Shown here in pieces: positions 1 to 5,891 of a stretch of 6,837 bases of DNA (the first letter of the stretch is position 1; each line of letters begins with the position of its first letter). Source of the DNA: Lysobacterales bacterium (lineage in GTDB: Bacteria > Pseudomonadota > Gammaproteobacteria > Xanthomonadales > SZUA-5). The notes under the pieces are model-generated. The model did not search any database, was not told the DNA's origin, and saw only the letters and a program-made list of their open reading frames with translations. The translations under genes and the position numbers were made by a program. The DNA lies in the NCBI GenBank assembly GCA_024710675.1, contig JANJUH010000246.1, positions 1 through 6,837 on the forward strand. Direction: 5' to 3'.

Positions 1-1497
1 GGTTCCATGCCCGACGAGGATTACGAGCGGGTCTTCCTGCGCGAGGCGCAGGTGCTGGCGGCTCTCGACCATCCCAACATTGCGCGGATCTACGACAACG
101 ACCGGGTCGACGACGAGGCCTGGCTGGCCATGGAACTGCTCCCCGGCGGCACCTTGCAGGAGCGCATGCGCGCCGGGCCGATCAGCGTCGGCGAGGCGAT
201 CGCGCTGGTCGTGCAGCTCGCCCAGGCGCTTGCGGTGGCGCATGCCAAACAACTGATCCACCGCGACCTCAAGCCCGCGAACGTGATGTATCGCGCCGAT
301 GGAGTGCCGGTACTGACCGATTTCGGCGCCGTGCGCGTGCTCGACCAGAGCACGATCTTCGGCAAGGACGGTGGGATCATCGGCACACCACGTTACATGA
401 GCCCGGAGCAGATCTGCGGCCAGCCGCTCAGCGGGCGCTCGGATCTGTATGCGCTGGGGCTGGTGTTCTACGAGCTGCTGGTGGGGCGTTCGCCCTTCGA
501 CGGGCAGAGCACGCACGAGATCATCTCCCAGCACCTGCATGCGCCTGTCCCGCCGCTGCCGGCCGCGCTGGCACCCTTGCAGCCGGTGATGGACCGGTTG
601 CTGGCCAAGCAGGCCGACGCGCGATTCGGCTCGGCCGGCGAAGTGGTGGATGCCTTGCGGGCGGTCTTTCTCTCCAGCGAAACCCTGCGCCAGCAGATCG
701 GCTTCGCGGGCAACGAGGCGGCGTGGTCCAGCCAACTGCGCGCGCTGGGTTTCGTACTGGGAAACACGGACCAGGCGCAGGTACGCGTGGCGCAGGGTGC
801 CTACCTGGCGGGTGGCCGGATCGGCAGCGTCGAGTCCAAAGCGGGAACCGACCCCACCGCGCCGATTCCGGGGCCATCGCGCAGGGCCGCGGGCGGGGAC
901 GCATCGGATCCGCTGACCCGGCCGGTCCTGGCAGTGCCCGCGGTGGCGGAATCGAACCCGGTGTCGGCGAGTCCCCGACCTGGGCGCGCCCGGTGGGCGA
1001 TCACAGCGGGAATCCTGTTGTGCGCGGCTGCTCTGGGACTGTGGTGGCTGAGTTCGTCGCCGGAGACGCCGACGGAGCTGCCTGCAGCGGCAACGGGCGT
1101 GCAGCCGGCGGAACGCTTCGCGCGCTCGCAGCTGGGGATCCGAGATGCCAGCCAATCGCTGCTCTGGGCCTTTTCGGACAACGGTGCGGACCTCAACTGG
1201 CTCGGGGCGGTGGCTTTTTGCGCATCGAAGGGCCCAGCCTGGACGCTGCCGAGCCGTCATGAGCTGACCCGTCTCTACGACCCGTCGGCCGGAATGGCGG
1301 TCGAGGTGCAGACCTCGGCGGGCGCTGTGACCCTCCACCCGGCCACGCGGCTGATCCAGTGGACCGGTGCTTTTTACTGGACCTCCGAGGTCAGTACGGA
1401 AGCCGAGGCCTACGGGGTCTTCATGGGCGAAGGCTCTGAGGTCTCGTGGAGCCGGTCGCTGGACGTGGGCGCGCGCGCGCTCTGCGTCAGTCGGTAG
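1..1497 (+). CDS. Transmembrane Ser/Thr protein kinase with C-terminal DUF1566/Lcl-like domain (5' end missing)
   Basis: This is a Hanks-type serine/threonine kinase that phosphorylates protein targets in the cytoplasm and is anchored by one membrane helix. Visible kinase landmarks are the helix-C glutamate (codon 43-45, in REAQVLAALDHPNI), the catalytic HRDLKPAN loop (259-282), DFG (319-327), the GTPRYMSPEQ activation segment (382-411) and SDLYALGLVFYELL. The glycine loop and the ATP-anchoring lysine are absent, and the frame is open to base 1, so the gene starts upstream; the ATG at base 7 is internal. A Pro/Ala/Gly-rich juxtamembrane stretch leads to a membrane helix at 994-1050. The extracytoplasmic part (about 1117-1494) carries NWLGAVAFCASKG, WTLPSRHELTRLYD, YWTSEV and a final ALCVSR, the pattern of DUF1566/Lcl domains, which have a C-type-lectin/FGE-like fold. 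Its two cysteines could pair. The kinase call is firm. The C-terminal family is likely, and its ligand is unknown. Confidence 0.93.
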   Translation, partial: GSMPDEDYERVFLREAQVLAALDHPNIARIYDNDRVDDEAWLAMELLPGGTLQERMRAGPISVGEAIALVVQLAQALAVAHAKQLIHRDLKPANVMYRADGVPVLTDFGAVRVLDQSTIFGKDGGIIGTPRYMSPEQICGQPLSGRSDLYALGLVFYELLVGRSPFDGQSTHEIISQHLHAPVPPLPAALAPLQPVMDRLLAKQADARFGSAGEVVDALRAVFLSSETLRQQIGFAGNEAAWSSQLRALGFVLGNTDQAQVRVAQGAYLAGGRIGSVESKAGTDPTAPIPGPSRRAAGGDASDPLTRPVLAVPAVAESNPVSASPRPGRARWAITAGILLCAAALGLWWLSSSPETPTELPAAATGVQPAERFARSQLGIRDASQSLLWAFSDNGADLNWLGAVAFCASKGPAWTLPSRHELTRLYDPSAGMAVEVQTSAGAVTLHPATRLIQWTGAFYWTSEVSTEAEAYGVFMGEGSEVSWSRSLDVGARALCVSR

Positions 1498-1557
1498 AGA
1501 CGGAGTCACTGCGCATCGCTGTCCCTGGGCGCCGGTGTCGGTACCACCACGTCTCGC

Positions 1558-1591
1558 CGCACCCCGCTTGCCCGCAAGGGCACGGTGTGCG
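1558..1591 (+). other. Strong hairpin with GCAA tetraloop in the intergenic spacer
   Basis: The inner stem TGCCC (1569-1573) / GGGCA (1578-1582) closes a GCAA loop, a stable GNRA type. A two-base bulge (1567-1568) joins it to an outer stem, 1558-1566 with 1583-1591, which has eight pairs and one C/T mismatch. This gives 13 pairs in 34 nt. It lies 61 nt after the kinase stop and ends 32 nt before the ATG at 1624. No T-run follows, so it is not a standard intrinsic terminator. It could be a 5'-leader structure, an RNA-processing or stability element, or a weak terminator. The pairing is read directly from the sequence; the role is inference. Confidence 0.5.
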
Positions 1592-1612
1592 TGAATGCGT
1601 CGGGCCTCCTCT

Positions 1613-1616
1613 GGAG
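1613..1616 (+). promoter_or_regulatory. Ribosome binding site deciding the start at 1624
   Basis: GGAG lies 7 nt before the ATG at 1624. This spacing, and the fact that a signal peptide begins exactly there, favours 1624 over the in-frame GTG at 1585. The GTG would add 13 residues in front of the signal peptide and would lie inside the hairpin. Confidence 0.65.
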
Positions 1617-1623
1617 TCGGCAC

Positions 1624-2478
1624 ATGAACGCGTCTCAGTCTTCCTCGCGCCTCGCGCTCTTGCTGCTGTGCTGGCCGTGTGTGGCCTCGGCGGCCGGTGG
1701 GCCTTGGGCCCCGGGGACCAAGGTCGAGGCCTCGCCGAACCAGATGGAGCAGTTCTGGGAGGTCTGCACGATCGAGAGCGGCCCGAACCAGTGGGACCAG
1801 TACCGCGCCGAATGCGCCGGTTACGTGCTGCCGATCGCGGGAAAATGGATCCGCCCGCTGTCCGCCAGCAGCCAGGCCGCCGCTGCGCCTGCTCCAACGG
1901 CTGGCGGCCCCCACTGGGCCCCCGGGACCAAGGTCGAGGCCTCGCCGAACCAGATGGAACAGTTCTGGGAGGTCTGCACCATCGAGAGCGGCCCGAACCA
2001 GTGGGACCAGTACCGCGCAGAATGCGCTGGCTACGTGCTGCCGATCGCCGGAAAGTGGATTCGTCCGCTGTCGGCCAGCAGCCAGGCCGCCGCCGCGCAG
2101 GCTCCCGCTTCGCCTCCGGCGCCAGTCCGGACCGATGCCGCTCCGGCGACGCGACCGCCTGCTCCGGCCGCGGCAGCACCGGCCGCCGCGTCAGCGCCGG
2201 GGTCGGTGGCGCTGGGGCAATACGAGTGCTGGAATTTCAGCAGCGCGCGGATGGATCTCAATTTCGAAGTCACCGCGCCCGGCCGCTACACGGCATCCGA
2301 CGGCAGCCGCAGAAGCTTCACCTACGATGCCGCGAGCGGCGAGATCCGTTTCGAAGGCTACCTGGGCGAGGCCATGCCGGAAGGCTTCAAGGCGATCTAT
2401 CACGTCTCCAACGGCGTGCCCAAGGTCAGTTTCCGCGGCCGTAGCGGCTCCGAAGCCTCTTTCTGTGAGAACCCCTGA
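1624..2478 (+). CDS. Exported tandem-repeat protein of unknown function (two identical 61-residue Cys-paired units)
   Basis: A 284-residue protein I do not recognise as a named family. Residues 1-23 look like a Sec signal peptide: a leucine-rich core, then A-S-A before A24. There is no canonical lipobox. Residues 28-88 and 98-158 are two copies of one 61-residue unit (WAPGTKVEASPNQ ... GKWIRPLSASSQAAAA), 100% identical in protein and each with two cysteines (48/64 and 118/134). A Pro/Ala-rich linker (about 159-193) leads to a C-terminal domain (about 194-284) beginning ALGQYECWNFSSARMDLNF and ending SFCENP, with one cysteine near each end (202, 282). The mature protein would thus hold six cysteines, plausibly three disulfides, which fits a periplasmic or secreted location. 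It sits between a receptor-like kinase and a TolB-like membrane protein, so it may be a ligand, partner or substrate of either, but nothing in the sequence proves this. A binding role is more likely than an enzymatic one, since no catalytic motif is visible. Confidence 0.85.
   Translation: MNASQSSSRLALLLLCWPCVASAAGGPWAPGTKVEASPNQMEQFWEVCTIESGPNQWDQYRAECAGYVLPIAGKWIRPLSASSQAAAAPAPTAGGPHWAPGTKVEASPNQMEQFWEVCTIESGPNQWDQYRAECAGYVLPIAGKWIRPLSASSQAAAAQAPASPPAPVRTDAAPATRPPAPAAAAPAAASAPGSVALGQYECWNFSSARMDLNFEVTAPGRYTASDGSRRSFTYDAASGEIRFEGYLGEAMPEGFKAIYHVSNGVPKVSFRGRSGSEASFCENP
1705..2097 (+). repeat. In-frame tandem duplication, 210-bp period (1705-1887 and 1915-2097)
   Basis: Two 183-bp copies are separated by a 27-bp Pro/Ala/Gly-coding spacer, giving a 210-bp (70-codon) period. 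Aligning them codon by codon shows 12 differences, all at third positions and all synonymous, so the 61 encoded residues are identical. The spacer after copy 1 (PAPTAGGPH) and the linker after copy 2 (QAPASPPAP) both start with Ala/Pro-rich sequence, suggesting the duplicated block included part of the linker. Confidence 0.97.
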
Positions 2479-2601
2479 GGTGAGGACACCGACGGGGATA
2501 CCGCAGGGCATTGGCCGCCGCCGGGCGTTGAGTGTGGCGCGCCGCCGCGGGGACAGCTGCAGTCGGGTTCGCGGGCCCGAGTGTCGGCCCGGGTGTCGGG
2601 C

Positions 2602-4482
2602 ATGAAGCTGTTGGCCGAGTTACGCCGCCGCAAGGTCTTCCGGGTTGCAGGGTTGTATGCGGTCACGGCATGGCTGCTGGTGCAGGTGGCCGAGACCTTG
2701 CTGCCGATCTTCGGGACTCCCGGCTGGGTGCTGCAGGTGCTCGTCGTGTTGCTGGCGCTGGGTTTCATTCCGGCGCTGGTGGTCGCCTGGGTGTTCGAGC
2801 TCACGCCCGAGGGCTTGCGGCGGGAGACGCCCGATGCGGCGGGCGCGATGCCGGTCGATGCGACCGCGCGGCGGATGGACATGGTCATCATCGTGCTGCT
2901 GCTGGCCATTGGCGCCCTGGCGGTATGGGATCGGTATCAGGCGGTGGAAGCGGGCGCCGGCCCATCGGCCGCGCCGGAGCCCGTCGCCACCACCGCCCCC
3001 GAGCCGGCGGCGCCGCCTGCCACAGGGCGTTCCATCGCGGTACTGCCCTTCGAGAGCCTGTCGGCGGATCCCGAGCAGGGCTACTTCGCCGATGGCCTGA
3101 CCGAGGAGATCCTGAACGCGCTGGCCTCCGTCCCGGGCCTGCAGGTCACGGCCCGCACCTCGTCCTTCTACTACAAGGACAAGGACCTGCCGGTCGACGA
3201 GATCGGCGCGCGGCTGGGCGTCGACCATCTGCTGGAAGGCACGGTGCGACGCTCCGGCGAGCAGCTCCGCGTGAGTGCGCAGCTGGTCCGTGCCAGCGAT
3301 GGCTTCCGCCTGTGGTCGCAGGCCTACGACCGCCCCTACACCGATGCCTTTGCCGTGCAGGCGGACATCGCCACCCAGGTGGCATCGGCGCTCGGCATCC
3401 TCCTCGACGAAGCGTTGCGGGCGCGGATGGCCGAGGCCGGCGAACATGATCCCCAGGCCTTCGCGGAGTTTGCCCGCGGCTTCGAGCTGTATCGAGCCGC
3501 GCACAACGAGGCGCCGCAGGTGCCCACGCTGATCCAGGCCAACGTGCACTTCGACGCCGCCACGGCGGCCGCGCCCAGCCTGTGGGCCGCGCATTTCCAC
3601 AGCTCCGATCTGTACGCGCACATCCTTCTGAACATTGCCGCAGGGCAAGATCCGGGGAGCATGCCGGCCGGGGAAGTGGCCGTTGCGCGCGAGCAGTTGC
3701 AGGAACGGCTGGACCTGGCCTTGTCCTCGGCACCAAATGAGGCGGCGCGCGATTTCATCCGGATTACCCGCCAGCTGTTCTCCGATGACTGGAGCGGCCT
3801 GGGGCCGTTGATCCGCCGCGCCTACGGGCACCGTGAAGCCTGCGGATTCCACCAGTGGATGCACATGGGTGTCGTCTTTGGCATGGCAGCGGAAGCCAGA
3901 GCGTTTTTCGACCAGGCCAGGGCCTGCAATGCCTTCGACGAAAGCAACTGGCTTAATGCCGGCCGGGTCGCGCTCTACGCCGGCGATCCGGCGACGGCCA
4001 TCGATGTCACGGGCGCGGCCTTGGCCTTGCCCGAGCTGGCCTACGCACGCAAGCGTCTGCACACGGCCAGGGTCGCGGCCCTGCTCGCTGCCGGCCGGCT
4101 CGAGGAGGCGCGGGAGGAGGTGCTGCGCGGAGGCCTGTCAGGCCGTGATGCCGACGAGCTGCAGTCCTGGCTGGCGGCAGCGAGCTCGGATGCGGAGGCG
4201 TTATCGGCATTGCGTGACCAACGGCAAGGTTTGGACAGCCGCGACAGTCGCCAACTGGAACTCGCCGCCATCGCCGGTGACCGCGCTGAGGCGAACCGGA
4301 TGGCGGCCATCATCGACGCCAGGCCAGCCGGGCCGGTGTTGCTCGCCAACGTCACGGCGTTCTGCCTGTGCGGGGCGCCGTTCGATCTCGAAGCGACGCC
4401 GAACTTTGCCGCGCGTCTGGCCGAGGCCGAGCTGCCTTGGCCGCCGCCGGCAACGATCCCCTGGCCGCTCAAGGCGTGGTGA
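2602..4482 (+). CDS. Three-helix membrane protein with TolB-like/FlgO-like domain and TPR-like C-terminus
   Basis: A 626-residue protein. The N-terminus MKLLAELRRRKVFRVAGLY, two membrane helices (about 13-37 and 41-65) and the motif ELTPEGLRRE (66-75) are typical of a large proteobacterial family whose members carry TolB-like and TPR domains. A third helix (about 94-110) and a Pro/Ala-rich linker follow. Residues 144-247 (SIAVLPFESLSADPEQGYF, DGLTEEILNAL, LLEGTVRRSGEQLRVSAQLV, LWSQAYDR) match the TolB N-terminal/FlgO-like fold found in such proteins, some of which are fused to adenylate cyclases. No cyclase or DNA-binding domain is visible here. From about 285 on, the chain is Ala-rich and helical and fits a divergent TPR-like solenoid. 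With three helices the soluble part should be periplasmic if the basic N-terminus stays inside. ATG 2602 was chosen because the family starts this way; in-frame GTGs at 2581 and 2593 would only add up to seven residues. No good Shine-Dalgarno is visible. Biochemical role unknown, probably scaffold or signalling. Confidence 0.88.
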   Translation: MKLLAELRRRKVFRVAGLYAVTAWLLVQVAETLLPIFGTPGWVLQVLVVLLALGFIPALVVAWVFELTPEGLRRETPDAAGAMPVDATARRMDMVIIVLLLAIGALAVWDRYQAVEAGAGPSAAPEPVATTAPEPAAPPATGRSIAVLPFESLSADPEQGYFADGLTEEILNALASVPGLQVTARTSSFYYKDKDLPVDEIGARLGVDHLLEGTVRRSGEQLRVSAQLVRASDGFRLWSQAYDRPYTDAFAVQADIATQVASALGILLDEALRARMAEAGEHDPQAFAEFARGFELYRAAHNEAPQVPTLIQANVHFDAATAAAPSLWAAHFHSSDLYAHILLNIAAGQDPGSMPAGEVAVAREQLQERLDLALSSAPNEAARDFIRITRQLFSDDWSGLGPLIRRAYGHREACGFHQWMHMGVVFGMAAEARAFFDQARACNAFDESNWLNAGRVALYAGDPATAIDVTGAALALPELAYARKRLHTARVAALLAAGRLEEAREEVLRGGLSGRDADELQSWLAAASSDAEALSALRDQRQGLDSRDSRQLELAAIAGDRAEANRMAAIIDARPAGPVLLANVTAFCLCGAPFDLEATPNFAARLAEAELPWPPPATIPWPLKAW

Positions 4483-4493
4483 AGCCGATGCCC

Positions 4494-4498
4494 GGGAG
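4494..4498 (+). promoter_or_regulatory. Ribosome binding site for the gene at 4505
   Basis: GGGAG is placed 6 nt before the ATG at 4505, inside the 22-nt gap after the preceding stop. An ATG at 4488 is in another frame and runs into a TGA within seven codons, so it is not a competing gene start. Confidence 0.7.
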
Positions 4499-4504
4499 CG
4501 CCCG

Positions 4505-5290
4505 ATGAGCCTGCTCGACCGCATGAGCCACGCGATCCGCCGCCAGGACTGGTTCCAGGTCGCCATCGAGGTGCTGATCGTCGTGGTCGGCATCCTGATC
4601 GCCCTGCAGGTGGACAACTGGAACGAGACGCGCAAGGCGCGCGAGCAGGGCAACATCTGGCGGCAGCAGATCATCGAGGACCTGCGCCAGAGCCAGCGCG
4701 ACGTGAGTGGTCGCCGCGAGTACGCCCTGCAGGCGCTGGAATTCGGCGAGGCCGCTCTGGCCAGGCTGGAGGCGCCCGAGCCGCCGCAGGGCGAGGACAT
4801 CTGGATCACGGTGCTGGGCACCTTCCAGGCCGGGCAGATCTGGCCGTACCGGCTGACCGGGCCCAGCTTCCGGGAAGTGCAGAATGCGGGCGGATTGGCC
4901 CTGATCGGTGATATCGACACGCAGCGCGCGCTGGCCTACTACTTCGACGTCTCCGCGTACGACTACGAACTTGTCTCCGGCGGGCTCCCGGCCTACCGCC
5001 AGTTGATCCGCGAGCGCCTCGACTGGGCGATCCAGAAGCACATCTGGGAAGGCGATTGCCAGCTCTCCAGTGGCGCCCTGCAACAGGGCGAGGCGGGAGA
5101 CGATTTCATTCTGGTGGCCTGCGATCCGCCAGCCGATACGGCTTTGCTGGAGAAGGCCGTGACACAGATGCGGGCGGACGTCGAATTGCAGCAGTCGCTG
5201 CGCGGCCGGCTTTCGCAGCTCAAGGTGTCGGGGGCCTCGATGGCGCGGCAGATCGAGCGGGCCCAGGAGGTCATCGACAAGCTGGAGTGA
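4505..5290 (+). CDS. DUF6090-like single-pass membrane protein
   Basis: A 261-residue protein. A short basic N-terminus is followed by a membrane helix (about 17-36) that runs into ALQVDNWNETRK. The pattern E-V-L-I-V-V-V-G-I-L-I-A-L-Q-x-[DN]-N-W-N-E is the hallmark of DUF6090-type proteins. The rest should be periplasmic: a helical region, a central part with RLTGPSFREVQNAGGLALI, two cysteines (in EGDCQLS and LVACDPP) that could form a disulfide, and a heptad-rich, coiled-coil-like C-terminus (about 215-261). No enzymatic motif is seen, and the family has no established function. It begins 22 nt after the TolB-like/TPR gene with its own ribosome binding site, so the two are almost certainly one transcript and may form a membrane complex (inference). 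The start is fixed by the Shine-Dalgarno and by the position of the helix. Confidence 0.88.
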   Translation: MSLLDRMSHAIRRQDWFQVAIEVLIVVVGILIALQVDNWNETRKAREQGNIWRQQIIEDLRQSQRDVSGRREYALQALEFGEAALARLEAPEPPQGEDIWITVLGTFQAGQIWPYRLTGPSFREVQNAGGLALIGDIDTQRALAYYFDVSAYDYELVSGGLPAYRQLIRERLDWAIQKHIWEGDCQLSSGALQQGEAGDDFILVACDPPADTALLEKAVTQMRADVELQQSLRGRLSQLKVSGASMARQIERAQEVIDKLE

Positions 5291-5353
5291 GCTGGGGTAC
5301 CAGCGCGAACCCTGGGCCGGCGCGGGTTCAATCAGTCCTGGATTGTCCGGGAC
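5291..5353 (+). terminator. Cluster of three small hairpins after the DUF6090-like gene (possible terminator region)
   Basis: Three stem-loops follow one another directly after the stop codon: GCTGG/CCAGC around GGTA (5291-5304), GAACCC/GGGTTC with an 11-nt loop (5307-5329), and GTCCTGG/CCGGGAC with one G-T pair around ATTGT (5335-5353). None is followed by a T-run, so classical intrinsic termination is not shown. The cluster could end the upstream operon weakly or protect the mRNA 3' end. The remainder of the spacer, to 5452, shows no gene and no convincing promoter. Confidence 0.35.
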
Positions 5354-5452
5354 AGCCGGCAGCTGCGGGCAGGGTACGCTTGCCAGCGGCCGGGCCCGCG
5401 CGTAGGAACCAGCAAGTCCGGCATGGCCATCGCAGGGGGGCGGACTGTCGAC

Positions 5453-5812
5453 ATGCATCCGGAGACAAACCGGTACAACGAAGCGCAGTCACCCGCGGAC
5501 CGGGGGCTTTGCTCCTTGTTGGCCGGAGAGATCGAGTGCGCCCTGCCCGAAGCGGAGAACAAACTGTGGCACGGCCATCCGGTGTGGTTCCTGGATGGCA
5601 ATCCGGTCGTGGGGTACAGCAAGCTGAAGCGCTGTGTCCGGCTCTTGTTCTGGAGCGGGCAGTCCTTCCCGACCCCGCGCTTGCAGCCGGAGGGCAAGTT
5701 CAAGGCGGCCGAGGCGCGAAACGTCGCCAGCGCTCAGGTCGATATCGGGCGTCTCGGCCTATGGTTGGTCGAGGCCCGCGAGATCCAGTGGGATTACAGG
5801 AACCTGGTCTAG
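5453..5812 (+). CDS. DUF1801-family protein, C-terminal tail removed by an in-frame TAG
   Basis: A 119-residue cytoplasmic protein of the DUF1801 (YdhG-like) family, whose biochemical role is not established. Recognisable blocks are LPEAENKLWHGHPVWFLDGN (31-50), GYSKLKR (54-60), FWSGQSF, PEGKFKAAEAR and IQWDYRNLV (111-119). Family members normally continue from this last block with a basic K-R-K-G tail. Here the codon expected to be Lys is TAG (5810-5812). Reading on in the same frame gives RKGELLRLK and then TGA at 5840-5842, which fits the family tail. A single AAG-to-TAG change would explain this. The core domain is complete, so the protein may still function. ATG 5453 was chosen because the family-like sequence starts MHPETNRYN and a purine run (5434-5440) precedes it, although its 12-nt spacing is long. 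An in-frame ATG at 5423 would add ten residues. Confidence 0.85.
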   Translation: MHPETNRYNEAQSPADRGLCSLLAGEIECALPEAENKLWHGHPVWFLDGNPVVGYSKLKRCVRLLFWSGQSFPTPRLQPEGKFKAAEARNVASAQVDIGRLGLWLVEAREIQWDYRNLV

Positions 5813-5878
5813 CGCAAAGGCGAGTTGCTACGCCTGAAGTGATCGCCAGGACCTCAGGCGAAGGCAAACCTGATTCGC

Positions 5879-5884
5879 GAGGAG
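5879..5884 (+). promoter_or_regulatory. Ribosome binding site deciding the start at 5892
   Basis: GAGGAG lies 7 nt before the ATG at 5892. The in-frame ATG at 5886 would leave only 1 nt, so 5892 is the better start. It also places the twin-arginine motif right at the N-terminus. Confidence 0.75.
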
Positions 5885-5891
5885 AATGGGC

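Noticed and set aside
1469..1480. (GC)6 dinucleotide run near the end of the kinase gene
   Set aside because: Could be a slippage site, but it is short, lies in very GC-rich coding sequence and encodes an acceptable G-A-R-A-L stretch just before the stop; no evidence of phase variation.
1667..1683. Possible lipoprotein lipobox in the repeat-protein signal peptide
   Set aside because: The cysteines at residues 16 and 19 are preceded by Leu and Pro, not the Gly/Ala/Ser of a lipobox; an A-S-A signal peptidase I site fits better.
1446..2444. 332-codon + frame overlapping the repeat protein
   Set aside because: It also shows a repeat, but only because the DNA is duplicated. The synonymous-only pattern of differences holds in the 1624 frame, which also has the signal peptide and ribosome binding site.
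2620..4062. 480-codon open frame on the - strand opposite the TolB-like/TPR gene
   Set aside because: It is a composition shadow of high-GC coding DNA: its translation is rich in Gly, Arg and His with no recognisable motif, while the + strand frame has clear membrane helices and family motifs.
3833..4504. Upstream extension of the DUF6090-like frame into the preceding gene
   Set aside because: The frame happens to stay open, but the Shine-Dalgarno, ATG 4505 and membrane helix mark the true start; the extension translates to Arg/Pro-rich shadow sequence.
5343..5380. Sigma-70-like promoter before the DUF1801 gene (TTGTCC ... TACGCT)
   Set aside because: The spacing of about 26 nt is far from the usual 16-18 nt and the -10 match is poor.
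4469..5458. 329-codon open frame on the - strand opposite the DUF6090-like gene
   Set aside because: Shadow of the + strand gene, which has a membrane helix and the LQVDNWNE hallmark.
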